A DNA stretch of 23,626 bases from the NCBI GenBank assembly GCA_017453705.1, contig JAFTEK010000107.1, forward strand, positions 1 through 23,626. The letters are read 5' to 3'. Shown here in pieces: positions 23,592 to 23,626 of the stretch. How positions within the stretch are numbered: the stretch's first letter is position 1; each line of letters opens with the position of its first letter. Source of the DNA: Treponema sp. Its GTDB lineage: Bacteria; Spirochaetota; Spirochaetia; Treponematales; Treponemataceae. A program made the translations under genes and the position numbers. Under the pieces are notes generated by a model. That model was not told where the DNA came from and did no database searches. It saw nothing but the letters and a program-made list of their open reading frames with translations.

Positions 23592-23622
23592 GCTGTTCGG
23601 AAACTTCAGTTTTCCGAACAGC
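23592..23622 (+). terminator. Strong inverted repeat after the PIN module
   Basis: A perfect 12-bp stem (GCTGTTCGGAAA against TTTCCGAACAGC) with a 7-base loop lies 26 bases after the last stop codon. The window ends four bases later, so a T tract cannot be checked. It may be a terminator or the end of a repeated element. Confidence 0.5.
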
Positions 23623-23626
23623 AACC

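Overview
The window looks like chromosomal DNA of a free-living or gut-commensal spirochaete of the Treponema type. This is an inference, not a proven assignment. It rests on permissive spirochaete-style lipoprotein signal peptides, long poly-G tracts at gene switch points, a Tex/MurD/PurA/DUF1015 core gene set, and biosynthetic genes (leuB, purA, purD) that host-dependent treponemes lack. Composition is mixed: housekeeping genes are GC-rich, while the toxin-antitoxin and ATPase/STAS genes are visibly more AT-rich.

Positions 1-3050 are an accessory block read entirely on the minus strand. Three copies of a promoter/leader module (1-224, 1914-2137, 2963-3044) each head a transcription unit. 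From right to left these are a GHKL-type ATPase plus STAS-like (DUF4325) pair; a lipoprotein followed by an antitoxin and PIN toxin; and a second lipoprotein cut by the window edge. The complete lipoprotein is split by an 11-G tract, one base out of frame, so it looks phase-variable and OFF in this sequence. Its signal peptide is built from degenerate 7-bp tandem repeats.

Positions 3053-7838 hold 23-bp-period intergenic repeats, an unrecognised lipoprotein, and two overlapping tandem paralogues of secreted DUF1266 proteins with an apparently leaderless promoter. Positions 7951-11158 form a plus-strand metabolic operon, leuB-purD-rluA family, ended by a strong hairpin terminator. Tex and a long MurD follow as a minus-strand operon (11245-15292).

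Positions 15454-18925 form an envelope-glycan cluster: a HAD phosphatase and a UbiA-family enzyme with motifs of polyprenyl-phosphate phosphoribosyltransferase on the minus strand, and a divergent GT-C membrane glycosyltransferase. An 8-G tract sits across the UbiA/HAD junction, and loss of one G would fuse the two proteins in frame. A voltage-gated K+ channel (18952-19947), purA, a DUF1015 protein and a second, toxin-first PIN module (22863-23565) complete the window. No rRNA, tRNA, CRISPR array, transposase or phage gene was seen.

Taken together, the unusual biology is the repeated promoter/leader cassette system with homopolymer and heptamer switches (1-3050), and the putative slippage-controlled fusion of a furanosyl-phosphopolyprenol pathway (15454-17002). 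No gap longer than about 300 bases lacks a gene.
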